The notes below the pieces were generated by a model. That model was not told where the DNA came from. It did not search any database and saw only the letters and a program-made list of their open reading frames with translations. Position numbers and translations under genes: made by a program. DNA of 10,252 nucleotides from an uncultured Clostridia bacterium (GTDB lineage: Bacteria > Bacillota > Clostridia > Christensenellales > UBA1242), in contig CALDPW010000189.1 of assembly GCA_937911885.1 (NCBI GenBank), positions 1 to 10,252 of the forward strand, read 5' to 3'. Shown one piece after another: positions 1-5,011 of this stretch (within the stretch, counting starts at the first letter, position 1; each line of letters starts with the position of its first letter).

Positions 1-138
1 TTCAGGAAGAAGCGACAACACATCCTTTGATGAACTGCTGTCTTCATCATAAAATATAAGATCTTCTAACCTTGTTGCACACCATTTTTCCTTCCTCGGA
101 AGAATCCTGGGTTTCAAAGTGAATATGTGCATTGCTTA
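1..138 (-). other. Higher-G+C left edge with an alternative open frame over the end of the transporter
   Basis: By hand count, positions 1-120 have about 39% G+C against 25-30% just inside the transporter gene. In the frame shifted by one from the transporter, the minus strand is open from about 138 to position 1. An ATG at 132 would give 44 residues, ending in an acidic, Ser-rich stretch (YDEDSSSSKDVLSLLPE). It is hydrophilic and does not look like a seventh transporter helix. It could be the true central loop reached through a frameshift, the start or middle of another gene, or non-native sequence at a contig end. Which of these holds is undecided. Confidence 0.35.
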
Positions 139-709
139 CAAGTTCGGCGTTAAAGTTTTTGTTGTTACGATTTTTAAAATACAAAATCATTAGTGGTAAG
201 CTAGAAACAAAATACAAGCTTAAACTAATTGAAATTAAGTATGCAAACGGAATGTAATCCAAAAACCAACCACCACAAATTGCAGCCGCAACATAACCAA
301 CTTGTTCAAATGCACGGCTTAATGCCAAAGTTGAAGCTTTTGTGTTTGCAGGAACCGAATAATTATAAATAATATCGCTTGGAACATTTTTGAATGTGTA
401 GTTTAGACCGTAAGATGCTGCAAGCACAAACATTATTACAATTGGCGATTTTGAAATAAACAATAGCGAAATTTGCATTGATATTATTGGCAAAATACGC
501 AAACACAAACAAAGTTCTGGTTTGCGATAGGTTAAGGTTTTTAACACATAGTTAAACAAAATGTTAAACAAATAACCAAGCACCAAGCTTGCAACAGCCA
601 AATAAACGCTTTGTGTTTCTTGATAGATTAATAGTGGAATAAAACCACTTATTAAGTTTGTTGAAAAGTTTGATAAAACTTTATAAAATTGAAGTAATTT
701 AAATTGCAT
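47..709 (-). CDS. MFS-type membrane transporter, N-terminal half; C-terminal end truncated or frameshifted
   Basis: The 220-residue product is very hydrophobic and shows about six membrane helices (roughly residues 8-28, 35-58, 67-87, 88-105, 133-150 and 155-177), followed by a charged stretch (FKNRNNKNF). That is the expected first six-helix bundle and start of the central loop of a 12-helix major facilitator transporter (normally about 400 residues), likely an efflux permease; the substrate cannot be read. From about residue 190 the sequence turns hydrophilic and stops at tandem TGA codons, while all intact genes in the window end in TAA. The second bundle is missing and would lie beyond the left edge, if it exists. 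An in-frame TAG just upstream fixes the ATG at 709. There is no clear Shine-Dalgarno site, unlike most neighbours. It lies downstream of a leader with a terminator (765-911). MFS assignment is by fold pattern only, so moderately sure; substrate unknown. Confidence 0.6.
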   Translation of the reverse strand: MQFKLLQFYKVLSNFSTNLISGFIPLLIYQETQSVYLAVASLVLGYLFNILFNYVLKTLTYRKPELCLCLRILPIISMQISLLFISKSPIVIMFVLAASYGLNYTFKNVPSDIIYNYSVPANTKASTLALSRAFEQVGYVAAAICGGWFLDYIPFAYLISISLSLYFVSSLPLMILYFKNRNNKNFNAELVSNAHIHFETQDSSEEGKMVCNKVRRSYIL

Positions 710-764
710 ATACTAAAGAATAACAAAATATTTGCATTTAGTGAAACGAATATTAACTAAAAGT

Positions 765-812
765 TAATAAAAAAAACAAAAACACACCAAATGGAGTAAA
801 GGTGTGTTTTTG
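765..812 (-). terminator. Strong intrinsic terminator inside the transporter leader (putative attenuator)
   Basis: Twelve uninterrupted base pairs (777-788 with 801-812) enclose a 12-base loop and, on the minus strand, are followed by eight consecutive T residues (776-769). It sits between the 883-911 promoter and the transporter start at 709, so it would stop transcription about 100 bases after the predicted start. The MBL gene upstream already has its own terminator at 921-947, so this one is not needed to end that transcript. On the plus strand no T-tract follows the stem. Confidence 0.75.
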
Positions 813-813
813 C

Positions 814-858
814 TTACCGTATATAAAAATATAGGTAGAATGAAAAATGGAAAAACAT
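814..858 (-). CDS. Candidate 14-residue leader peptide (MFFHFSFYLYFYIR)
   Basis: A short frame starts at ATG 858 and ends at TAA 816-814, one base before the 5' arm of the terminator stem at 812. Eight of its 14 residues are Phe or Tyr, although AT-rich DNA tends to produce such codons. A weak AAGAAA lies five bases before the ATG. The last eight codons form a hairpin of their own (815-837: nine pairs, one bulge, AAAA loop on the plus strand). A ribosome finishing or pausing on this frame would cover the terminator's 5' arm, the geometry used by translation-controlled attenuators ahead of resistance and biosynthesis genes. A competing longer frame starts at ATG 878 and ends at 753, running through the terminator. 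Translation of either is inferred. Confidence 0.4.
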   Translation of the reverse strand: MFFHFSFYLYFYIR

Positions 859-882
859 TTTAATTTCTTAAAATGCATTTAT

Positions 883-911
883 ATTATACACCTGGACATG
901 TGTTAAGTCAA
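883..911 (-). promoter_or_regulatory. Sigma-A-type promoter of the transporter leader
   Basis: Read on the minus strand, a -35 box TTGACT (911-906) is separated by exactly 17 bases from a perfect -10 box TATAAT (888-883). It is the closest match to consensus in the window. Transcription would start near 876-878 and run leftward through the leader to the transporter at 709. It lies immediately downstream of the terminator of the MBL gene. Confidence 0.75.
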
Positions 912-920
912 TACTCAATT

Positions 921-947
921 TTTAAAAAAAGCCACAAAAAGTGGCTT
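921..947 (-). terminator. Intrinsic terminator of the MBL-fold hydrolase gene
   Basis: Stem AAGCCAC/GTGGCTT (929-935 with 941-947, loop of five) is followed on the minus strand by a run of seven T. It lies 24 bases past the stop codon of the hydrolase. Confidence 0.8.
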
Positions 948-970
948 AAAAACATTGTTAATTTGCATTT

Positions 971-1600
971 TTATTGATATTTGGATAAATTTTGCAACAA
1001 ATCAATAAAATAATCAATATTTTGTTGCTGATCGGAGTAACTACTTTGCCTTCCATGACCACTAAGTGCCGTATCAAATTTAACATTTTTTAATTTTTTT
1101 AGGCTTAAAACCATATCCTCTACACTGCTTAATGCCAAATCGGTGCGACCAATTGCATCTAAAAACAATGTGTCGCCACAAAACAACATGCTGCCAACCA
1201 AAAAACAAACACTATCGGCCGAATGACCAGGTGTAAAAATGCATTCAACGTTAAAATCGCCAACATTAAAATTGCCTTCGGCTACAAATGTTACGTTTTG
1301 TGGAAAATTAAATGGTGCACCAAACGCCTCACCCAAAGTTAATAGTGGGCTGTTAACATGTGGTTTTGCCAAACCACCCACAAAAGCTGGGCAATTAAAG
1401 TGTTTTGTTATTTGTTCCAAAAAGTAAGAATGATCAAAATGGCAGTGTGTTAACAAAACCCCCACAACGTTTAACCCTTGTGTGTGTTTTGTTATTTCCT
1501 CAACGCTTGCACCTGCATCAATAATTAATGCTTGATTGTTGTTATTTGTTATTATATATGTGTTTGAGCCAAAAAATTGGCCATTAATTTTTGTTACCAT
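971..1600 (-). CDS. MBL-fold metallo-hydrolase, glyoxalase II/YcbL-like
   Basis: The 209-residue protein has the full metallo-beta-lactamase-fold metal set: the HCHFDH motif (H52, H54, D56, H57), H126 in TPGHSADS, D143 in CGDTLF and H182 in SGHG. GDTLFLDAIGRTD and the length close to 210 residues match the short YcbL-type branch of the glyoxalase II-like hydrolases. Members are cytoplasmic and bind one or two metal ions, usually zinc or iron. They typically hydrolyse thioesters such as S-lactoylglutathione or related small substrates, but the physiological substrate of this branch is often unknown and cannot be read here. The Cys between the first two histidines is a common substitution. There is no signal peptide. 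The ATG at 1600 has no Shine-Dalgarno site and lies at the predicted transcription start, so the message may be leaderless. It is divergent from the TM2 gene and has its own terminator. Confidence 0.9.
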   Translation of the reverse strand: MVTKINGQFFGSNTYIITNNNNQALIIDAGASVEEITKHTQGLNVVGVLLTHCHFDHSYFLEQITKHFNCPAFVGGLAKPHVNSPLLTLGEAFGAPFNFPQNVTFVAEGNFNVGDFNVECIFTPGHSADSVCFLVGSMLFCGDTLFLDAIGRTDLALSSVEDMVLSLKKLKNVKFDTALSGHGRQSSYSDQQQNIDYFIDLLQNLSKYQ

Positions 1601-1606
1601 ACCACA

Positions 1607-1635
1607 ATAATATCAAAATAAACAAATTTTAACAA
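1607..1635 (-). promoter_or_regulatory. Promoter of the MBL hydrolase, probably giving a leaderless mRNA
   Basis: On the minus strand TTGTTA (1635-1630), 17 bases and TATTAT (1612-1607) form a reasonable sigma-A promoter. Seven bases past the -10 box is position 1600, the A of the start codon. The absence of a ribosome binding site fits this. Confidence 0.55.
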
Positions 1636-1649
1636 TCAACTAAATATTG

Positions 1650-1678
1650 TTGATTTAATTTTGTTAATTTTGTAATCT
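1650..1678 (+). promoter_or_regulatory. Promoter of the TM2-domain gene
   Basis: TTGATT (1650-1655), a 17-base spacer and TAATCT (1673-1678) put the start near 1685, 12 bases before the ATG. It is divergent from the MBL promoter; the two -35 boxes are 15 bases apart, so a single regulator or supercoiling could couple them. Confidence 0.5.
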
Positions 1679-1696
1679 AGTTATAGGTAAACATTT

Positions 1697-1897
1697 ATGA
1701 AAAAATTTAATTTTAAGTTATTTTTAATAGTTTTGTTTTTAGGCTGGTTTGGAATTGACAAATTAGTGTTTAAAAACTGGCGCATGTGCCTTATTAAACT
1801 TTTTAGTGTTGCAATTGTTTTTGGTATTGCCTGGAACATTTACGACATTGTTTGTGTTGTGCTAAACAAATATAAGGTTAACCCTGTTGGAGTATAA
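1697..1897 (+). CDS. TM2-domain small membrane protein
   Basis: This 66-residue protein has two membrane helices (about residues 6-24 and 32-55) joined by the short polar turn DKLVFKNW. The pattern LGWFGIDKLVFKNW, then KLFSVAIVFG, then WNIYDIVCVV is that of the TM2 family, in which a Gly-rich first helix, a conserved turn with Asp and aromatic residues, and a WxxxD motif at the second helix recur. TM2 proteins lie in the cytoplasmic membrane and mostly have no known molecular role. The start has only a weak AGG nine bases upstream. The stop codon runs straight into a terminator, so the gene is monocistronic. Confidence 0.8.
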   Translation: MKKFNFKLFLIVLFLGWFGIDKLVFKNWRMCLIKLFSVAIVFGIAWNIYDIVCVVLNKYKVNPVGV

Positions 1898-1922
1898 ATC
1901 ACGATTAAGTCGTGATTTTTTT
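1897..1922 (+). terminator. Intrinsic terminator after the TM2 gene
   Basis: Stem AATCACGA/TCGTGATT (1897-1904 with 1910-1917), five-base loop, then a run of T. The stem begins at the last base of the stop codon. Confidence 0.85.
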
Positions 1923-1935
1923 AGTTTATAATCAA

Positions 1936-1964
1936 TTTACAAACGCCAACAAAATAATTACAAT
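1936..1964 (+). promoter_or_regulatory. Promoter of the PHP-domain gene
   Basis: TTTACA (1936-1941), a 17-base spacer and TACAAT (1959-1964) precede the gene. The predicted start near 1971 falls at the AGGAG ribosome binding site (1971-1975), so the leader would be only about 12 bases. Confidence 0.55.
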
Positions 1965-1982
1965 ATGTTTAGGAGATAAAAT

Positions 1983-2864
1983 ATGTTTTACAAATTTGGC
2001 GAGTACATGGATTTGCACATTCACTCGGTTTATTCAGATGGCAAACTAACAATTCCCGAAATTTTAACCAAAGCACAAGAAGCCGGGCTAGACAGAATTT
2101 CGATTACCGACCATAACACAATTGATGCATATAACTTTATTAATGCAATTAATCCTAAACAATATTTTAGTGGTGAAATTGTTACTGGCGCCGAAATTAA
2201 TGTTGTTGTTGAAAACAACTTGTTAGAATGTTTGATTTATAACTTTGATATTGAAAAAATTAAAGATGCCGATTTTTTAGATAAAGAATGGCGTGAAAAC
2301 AAAGCTCGACTTATTGCTCACGAACTTGGCAAAAAAGCAAGAAGAATGGGTTTAACTATTAGCGATGAGTATTTTAAACAACCATTATATAACACAGGAT
2401 TTTCTGAGTTTTATGATGAACTTAACTCACACAGCCAAAACCACAAATTTTTGGTTAAACACAAACTACTAACTAAACGTGACTTTTTTAGAAACGGATT
2501 TTCGGTTAGTCATGGAATTTTTTCGATTGACCTTAGCAAATATTATATTACCATTGAAGAACTAAAACCAATTGTTAACGCTTGTGGTGGAACAATGGTG
2601 TTGGCTCACCCGTTTGGAGTTTATAAAATACGAAAACCAAAAGCTCTAATAAAACGCTTGGCTAAAAACAACTTGGTTGATGGTTTTGAATGCATACACT
2701 ATCAAATTAATTTAAGCCAAACAAAATTTTTAACAAAACTTTGCAATAAATATGGATTAGTTAAAACTGCTGGAAGTGATTTTCATAAGGCACACCACAT
2801 TTTGGGTTACTCTTATATGTCGAATCTAAAAACAATTATTGATAACAAATTCCATTTTGCATAA
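1983..2864 (+). CDS. PHP-domain metal-dependent phosphoesterase
   Basis: The 293-residue protein carries the polymerase-and-histidinol-phosphatase motifs in order: H12 and H14 in DLHIHS, D19, D43-H44 in ITDHNT, E71 in GAEI, H209 in LAHPFG, and D266/H268 in GSDFHK. These residues bind a metal cluster and cleave phosphoester bonds. Stand-alone members of this YciV/TrpH-like group act on nucleotides or the ends of short RNA and DNA; the substrate here cannot be told from sequence. The middle (about residues 95-190) is a lysine-rich insertion typical of this subgroup's variable cap. It is cytoplasmic, with no signal peptide. AGGAG seven bases upstream supports ATG 1983; an internal Met9 is a less likely start. 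It is a single-gene transcript with its own promoter and terminator. Confidence 0.88.
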   Translation: MFYKFGEYMDLHIHSVYSDGKLTIPEILTKAQEAGLDRISITDHNTIDAYNFINAINPKQYFSGEIVTGAEINVVVENNLLECLIYNFDIEKIKDADFLDKEWRENKARLIAHELGKKARRMGLTISDEYFKQPLYNTGFSEFYDELNSHSQNHKFLVKHKLLTKRDFFRNGFSVSHGIFSIDLSKYYITIEELKPIVNACGGTMVLAHPFGVYKIRKPKALIKRLAKNNLVDGFECIHYQINLSQTKFLTKLCNKYGLVKTAGSDFHKAHHILGYSYMSNLKTIIDNKFHFA

Positions 2865-2865
2865 C

Positions 2866-2893
2866 AAAAAACGCTCAATAATGAGCGTTTTTT
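2866..2893. terminator. Bidirectional terminator between the PHP gene and a small minus-strand gene
   Basis: Stem ACGCTCA/TGAGCGT (2871-2877 with 2882-2888) with a four-base loop is flanked by A5 on the left and T6 on the right, so it works on both strands. On the plus strand it ends the PHP transcript. On the minus strand there is no annotated gene to end unless the small frame at 2893-3044 is real. Confidence 0.85.
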
Positions 2894-3030
2894 TATTCCC
2901 ACACTAAAAAGTGATTTTTGCCACAGTTTGCAAAGCTGTTGTTGCAACAACTGCCACAATTACACCAATTGTTACAACATTTGTTAGGTGGAGCATAACT
3001 AAAATTGAACACATAACTAAAAACAAACAC
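2893..3030 (-). CDS. Alternative overlapping 45-residue Cys-rich peptide frame
   Basis: A GTG at 3030 stands seven bases after a perfect GGAGG (3042-3038), the best ribosome binding geometry in this stretch. The frame carries seven Cys within 19 residues (CCNNWCNCGSCCNNSFANC, residues 18-36) and ends at TAA in the terminator T-run. Such a pattern could mean metal binding, disulphides or a modified peptide precursor. However, it is also what a valine/alanine/threonine-rich membrane helix in the other frame gives when shifted (GTT-GTT-GCA becomes TGT-TGC), so it may be only a shadow. No modifying enzyme or transporter lies next to it. Confidence 0.22.
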   Translation of the reverse strand: MFVFSYVFNFSYAPPNKCCNNWCNCGSCCNNSFANCGKNHFLVWE

Positions 3031-3044
3031 TTTATTTCCTCCAT
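2904..3044 (-). CDS. Candidate 46-residue single-helix membrane peptide
   Basis: The frame begins ATG GAG GAA ATA AAG, giving MEEIKC and then a long hydrophobic run (LFLVMCSILVML, then VVTIGVIVAVVATTAL), and ends at TAG before the bidirectional terminator. Codons (GTT, GTA, GCA, ACA, ATT) resemble the window's real genes. A TATAAT box (3063-3058) would start RNA about seven bases before this ATG. GGGAGG sits only one base from the ATG, too close for an ordinary ribosome binding site, so initiation would be near-leaderless. No family is recognised. If translated it would be a small membrane protein with a short acidic N-terminus. The overlapping Cys-rich frame from GTG 3030 is the competing reading; at most one is likely to be the main product. 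Confidence 0.4.
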   Translation of the reverse strand: MEEIKCLFLVMCSILVMLHLTNVVTIGVIVAVVATTALQTVAKITF

Positions 3045-3057
3045 CCCTCCCTAATAA

Positions 3058-3063
3058 ATTATA
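3058..3063 (-). promoter_or_regulatory. -10 box for the small minus-strand gene
   Basis: A perfect TATAAT on the minus strand is followed seven bases later by AGGGAGGG and the candidate starts. The -35 position (TAACAA at 3086-3081 with a 17-base spacer) is poor, so support is moderate at best. Confidence 0.4.
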
Positions 3064-3104
3064 TTAATATTGCACATTTTTTGTTATGTATTGTTTTGTT
3101 GTTG

Positions 3105-3113
3105 TGTTATACT
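3105..3113 (+). promoter_or_regulatory. Extended -10 promoter of the 3142 gene
   Basis: TGTTATACT is an extended -10 element (TG, one base, TATACT at 3108-3113); no good -35 box precedes it. The predicted start near 3120 gives a 22-base leader carrying AAAGGAG. Confidence 0.5.
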
Positions 3114-3141
3114 AAGCATATAAAATTAAAGGAGCCACATT

Positions 3142-3507
3142 ATGGCAGCACAACAAGTTATTGAAACTTACTATAACACATTAAAGCATTTGCGCGTTGC
3201 ACAACCATTTATTGAGGATATTGCAGAAATAGATGCAATGCTAGTTAATTTTGATTATGACGAAGCAGAAACTTTGATTGATTATATGTTAACAAAATAT
3301 GAACAAGATTTTACTTTAATTGGCAAACATTTAACAGGCGTTTTAATAATGAATAAAAAAGATGTGCCAACAAAAAATGGTGCCGATTTAAGAAATGATT
3401 TAATATATTTAAAAAACTGCATAATAATTTCGGGAGCTGTTCATTGTGACATTGAAGACACAATTTATTCAGCAATTAAAAAGATAAACCGAAGCAACAA
3501 AAATTAA
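3142..3507 (+). CDS. Unrecognised 121-residue, probably helical cytoplasmic protein
   Basis: I do not recognise a family. The product has no signal peptide or membrane helix. Residues 1-65 look like amphipathic helices with an acidic face (EDIAEIDAML, then DYDEAETLIDYML). A polar loop rich in Lys/Asn (71-82) follows, then a further helical part with two Cys (C93, C102) and a basic end (KKINRSNKN). AAAGGAG seven bases before the ATG strongly supports the start, and codon use is like its neighbours, so it is very probably a real gene. It sits in tandem with the 3576 gene, also unrecognised, but a terminator and a new promoter separate them, so they need not be co-expressed. No function is proposed. 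Confidence 0.75.
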   Translation: MAAQQVIETYYNTLKHLRVAQPFIEDIAEIDAMLVNFDYDEAETLIDYMLTKYEQDFTLIGKHLTGVLIMNKKDVPTKNGADLRNDLIYLKNCIIISGAVHCDIEDTIYSAIKKINRSNKN

Positions 3508-3511
3508 AATT

Positions 3512-3532
3512 GGGTATTTACTTACCCTTTTT
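3512..3532 (+). terminator. Short intrinsic terminator after the 3142 gene
   Basis: A five-base-pair stem GGGTA/TACCC (3512-3516 with 3523-3527), six-base loop, then six T. It is weaker than the others in the window, and its loop holds the -35 box of the next promoter, so some readthrough into the 3576 gene is likely. Confidence 0.6.
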
Positions 3533-3545
3533 TATTTGGTATAAT
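3517..3545 (+). promoter_or_regulatory. Promoter of the 3576 gene, embedded in the preceding terminator
   Basis: TTTACT (3517-3522), 17 bases, then a perfect TATAAT (3540-3545) with an extended TG two bases upstream. The -35 box is exactly the loop of the terminator hairpin. The predicted start near 3552 gives a 24-base leader. Confidence 0.65.
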
Positions 3546-3575
3546 ATTAATAGTTAAAACTTGTTGGAGGTTTTT

Positions 3576-4319
3576 ATGGCAAACGTTTCCATCGAAAAAC
3601 AAAAATTACAAGAATTTTTAGCTTTTAGCGACTTTTCGGAAGCATCGTTAAGAGCAATTACAGCAATGGTTAACTCGGGCATGACACAAGAAGAAGTTTC
3701 TGAGTTTTTTAGCCGTGCAAACGAAGTGTTTTTTGGTAATCCAGATGTTAAAATTGCTAACACTTCAGTTGAAGTAATTAACACATACTGCAACTTTTTA
3801 ACAGGCATTGTAGCAACCCAATCAAAAAATGGTGTTGTTGGCGATGTTCTTATTAGCGATTTAGCATTAAATGTTAAACTTGCAGATTTTCAACAAAAAT
3901 TTGCAAAAATTATTAGAGCAAATCCTGATTGCTTAACCCAACCTTCAAAATCAAACACTCCATCAACTGCAACATTAAATGGTTGGAAAACAATGATTGA
4001 ACAAGATATTGCTGATTTAACATATTTTAAAATATCAACAATTTTTGATCCTATATATTTGCAAAACGATTTTGCTAAACGTAAATATAATGCAATTTTA
4101 GATCCAAAAACTAGCGCTATTTCGAGCGAATATGATCAATTAAGAGCAACAAGTTCAAACGAATTTGAACTTTCGGAATCATACAGCGACGAAACTTATG
4201 ATAAGCAACAAGCTTGCAAACAAGCTTGCATTGAATACCTTGAATCATTAAAAGTTTCAATTGCAGAAAAAGCACAAATTAATGCATTAAATGCAACTCG
4301 TGCTAGAACAAAAAAATAA
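3576..4319 (+). CDS. Unrecognised 247-residue soluble protein
   Basis: No family is recognised. The start is ATG 3576, five bases after GGAGG; a TTG at 3561 lies upstream of this site and is unlikely. There is no signal peptide or clear membrane helix. Residues 5-55 look helical (SIEKQKLQEFLAFSDF, then MTQEEVSEFFSRANE), as do 62-112. A Ser/Thr/Pro/Asn linker follows at about 119-135 (TQPSKSNTPSTATLN), then a second helical part with a Ser/Glu-rich stretch (193-207), a C-x3-C pair (C214, C218) and a basic tail (TRARTKK). The two-part design with a polar linker suggests a cytoplasmic binding or structural protein, but that is inference. It has strong initiation signals and its own promoter and terminator, so it is probably well expressed. 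It is convergent with rdgB. Confidence 0.78.
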   Translation: MANVSIEKQKLQEFLAFSDFSEASLRAITAMVNSGMTQEEVSEFFSRANEVFFGNPDVKIANTSVEVINTYCNFLTGIVATQSKNGVVGDVLISDLALNVKLADFQQKFAKIIRANPDCLTQPSKSNTPSTATLNGWKTMIEQDIADLTYFKISTIFDPIYLQNDFAKRKYNAILDPKTSAISSEYDQLRATSSNEFELSESYSDETYDKQQACKQACIEYLESLKVSIAEKAQINALNATRARTKK

Positions 4320-4321
4320 AC

Positions 4322-4350
4322 AAAAAAGAGTTCAATCGAACTCTTTTTTT
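4322..4350. terminator. Bidirectional terminator shared by the 3576 gene and rdgB
   Basis: Stem GAGTTC/GAACTC (4328-4333 with 4338-4343), four-base loop, with six A on the left and seven T on the right. The right-hand T-run overlaps the rdgB stop codon, so the two convergent genes are packed with essentially no spare sequence. Confidence 0.85.
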
Positions 4351-4939
4351 ATTGCTTATTTAAAAATTGTTTAACTTGTTCTAATGCTCTGCCCCTGTGC
4401 GAAACCAAATTTTTTTCATCATCAGAACAAAGACCAAAGCATTTGTTTAAGTCATTTGAAAAAAACAAGCAATCATATCCAAAACTGGTATTTCCTGTTT
4501 CGACTGTTAAAATAGATCCTTCGGTTTTACCAAAGAAAATGTTTTCGTTGCCATTTGGATCAACAACAGCCATTGCACACATAAAAAACGCACTACGATC
4601 CGTTTTGTTTTTAAGGTTATTTAACAGCTTTTCTCTATTTTTTGGTTCGTTATGATCTCCCGAATATCTGGCACTATAAATTCCAGGCTCGTTATTTAAA
4701 GCTTGCACACACAAACCACTATCATCGGCAATAACAAAAGCATTAATGTTGTTATCCTTTAAAAATTTGTGCGCAGCTCTTGCTTTTATTAATGCATTTT
4801 CCTCAAAACTTAAACCATCTTCTACAATATCATCAAAAAAACCAATATCTTTAAGACTAACAATTTTGTAATCTTGCATAATTTGCGAAACTTCTTTTAT
4901 TTTGTGACCACTGTTAGAAGCTAAAACAATTGTTTTCAT
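4349..4939 (-). CDS. rdgB: RdgB/HAM1-family non-canonical purine NTP pyrophosphatase
   Basis: This 196-residue protein, the usual length for the family, hydrolyses dITP, ITP and XTP to monophosphate and pyrophosphate in the cytoplasm, keeping deaminated purines out of DNA and RNA. Seen in order are LASNSGHKIKE (residues 6-16), the substrate-binding loop near the N-terminus; F45-E-E-N48, with the metal-binding Glu; ADDSGLCVQAL (71-81), with the catalytic Asp pair; EPGIYSARYSG (84-94); FGYDCLF (153-159); and SHRGRAL (180-186), which reads the purine base. The usual GFGYDPIF is here SFGYDCLF, a mild departure. AAGGGG seven bases before ATG 4939 supports the start. It has its own promoter inside the rnr terminator, so it can be expressed separately from rnr, as well as by readthrough. 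In many Bacillota rdgB is near rph or a YfcE-type phosphodiesterase; not here. Confidence 0.95.
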   Translation of the reverse strand: MKTIVLASNSGHKIKEVSQIMQDYKIVSLKDIGFFDDIVEDGLSFEENALIKARAAHKFLKDNNINAFVIADDSGLCVQALNNEPGIYSARYSGDHNEPKNREKLLNNLKNKTDRSAFFMCAMAVVDPNGNENIFFGKTEGSILTVETGNTSFGYDCLFFSNDLNKCFGLCSDDEKNLVSHRGRALEQVKQFLNKQ

Positions 4940-4962
4940 ATCACATCCCCTTTATTAACTTA

Positions 4963-4991
4963 ATTATATTAACACATAAACAAAAAAGCAA
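4963..4991 (-). promoter_or_regulatory. rdgB promoter overlapping the rnr terminator
   Basis: On the minus strand TTGCTT (4991-4986), a 17-base spacer and a perfect TATAAT (4968-4963). The -35 box lies within the 3' arm and T-tract of the rnr terminator. The predicted start near 4956 gives a 17-base leader with AAGGGG. Confidence 0.55.
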
Positions 4992-5010
4992 GGATTAAAC
5001 CTTGCTTTTT
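4982..5010 (-). terminator. Intrinsic terminator of rnr
   Basis: Stem AAAAAGCAAGG/CCTTGCTTTTT (4983-4993 with 5000-5010) with a six-base loop and, on the minus strand, a T-run after the stem. It begins one base beyond the rnr stop codon. Confidence 0.85.
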
Positions 5011-5011
5011 A

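Noticed and set aside
753..878. A 41-residue protein from ATG 878 through the terminator hairpin
   Set aside because: It has no ribosome binding site, its codons run through a T-rich terminator and it looks like chance; kept only as an alternative to the 14-residue leader frame.
710..880. T-box or a known metabolite riboswitch in the transporter leader
   Set aside because: No T-box sequence or other riboswitch core is visible, and about 100 bases before the terminator holds only two simple hairpins.
2935..2954. The 20-base near-palindrome GCTGTTGTTGCAACAACTGC as an operator
   Set aside because: It lies inside the small minus-strand frames, where repeated Val/Ala/Thr codons produce it; it is far from any promoter.
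3561..3575. TTG start five codons earlier for the 3576 gene
   Set aside because: It overlaps the GGAGG that correctly serves ATG 3576, and has no site of its own.
4443..4655. Opposite-strand frames over rdgB, rnr, the MBL gene and malQ as real genes
   Set aside because: They lack ribosome binding sites and family motifs and overlap clear homologues completely.
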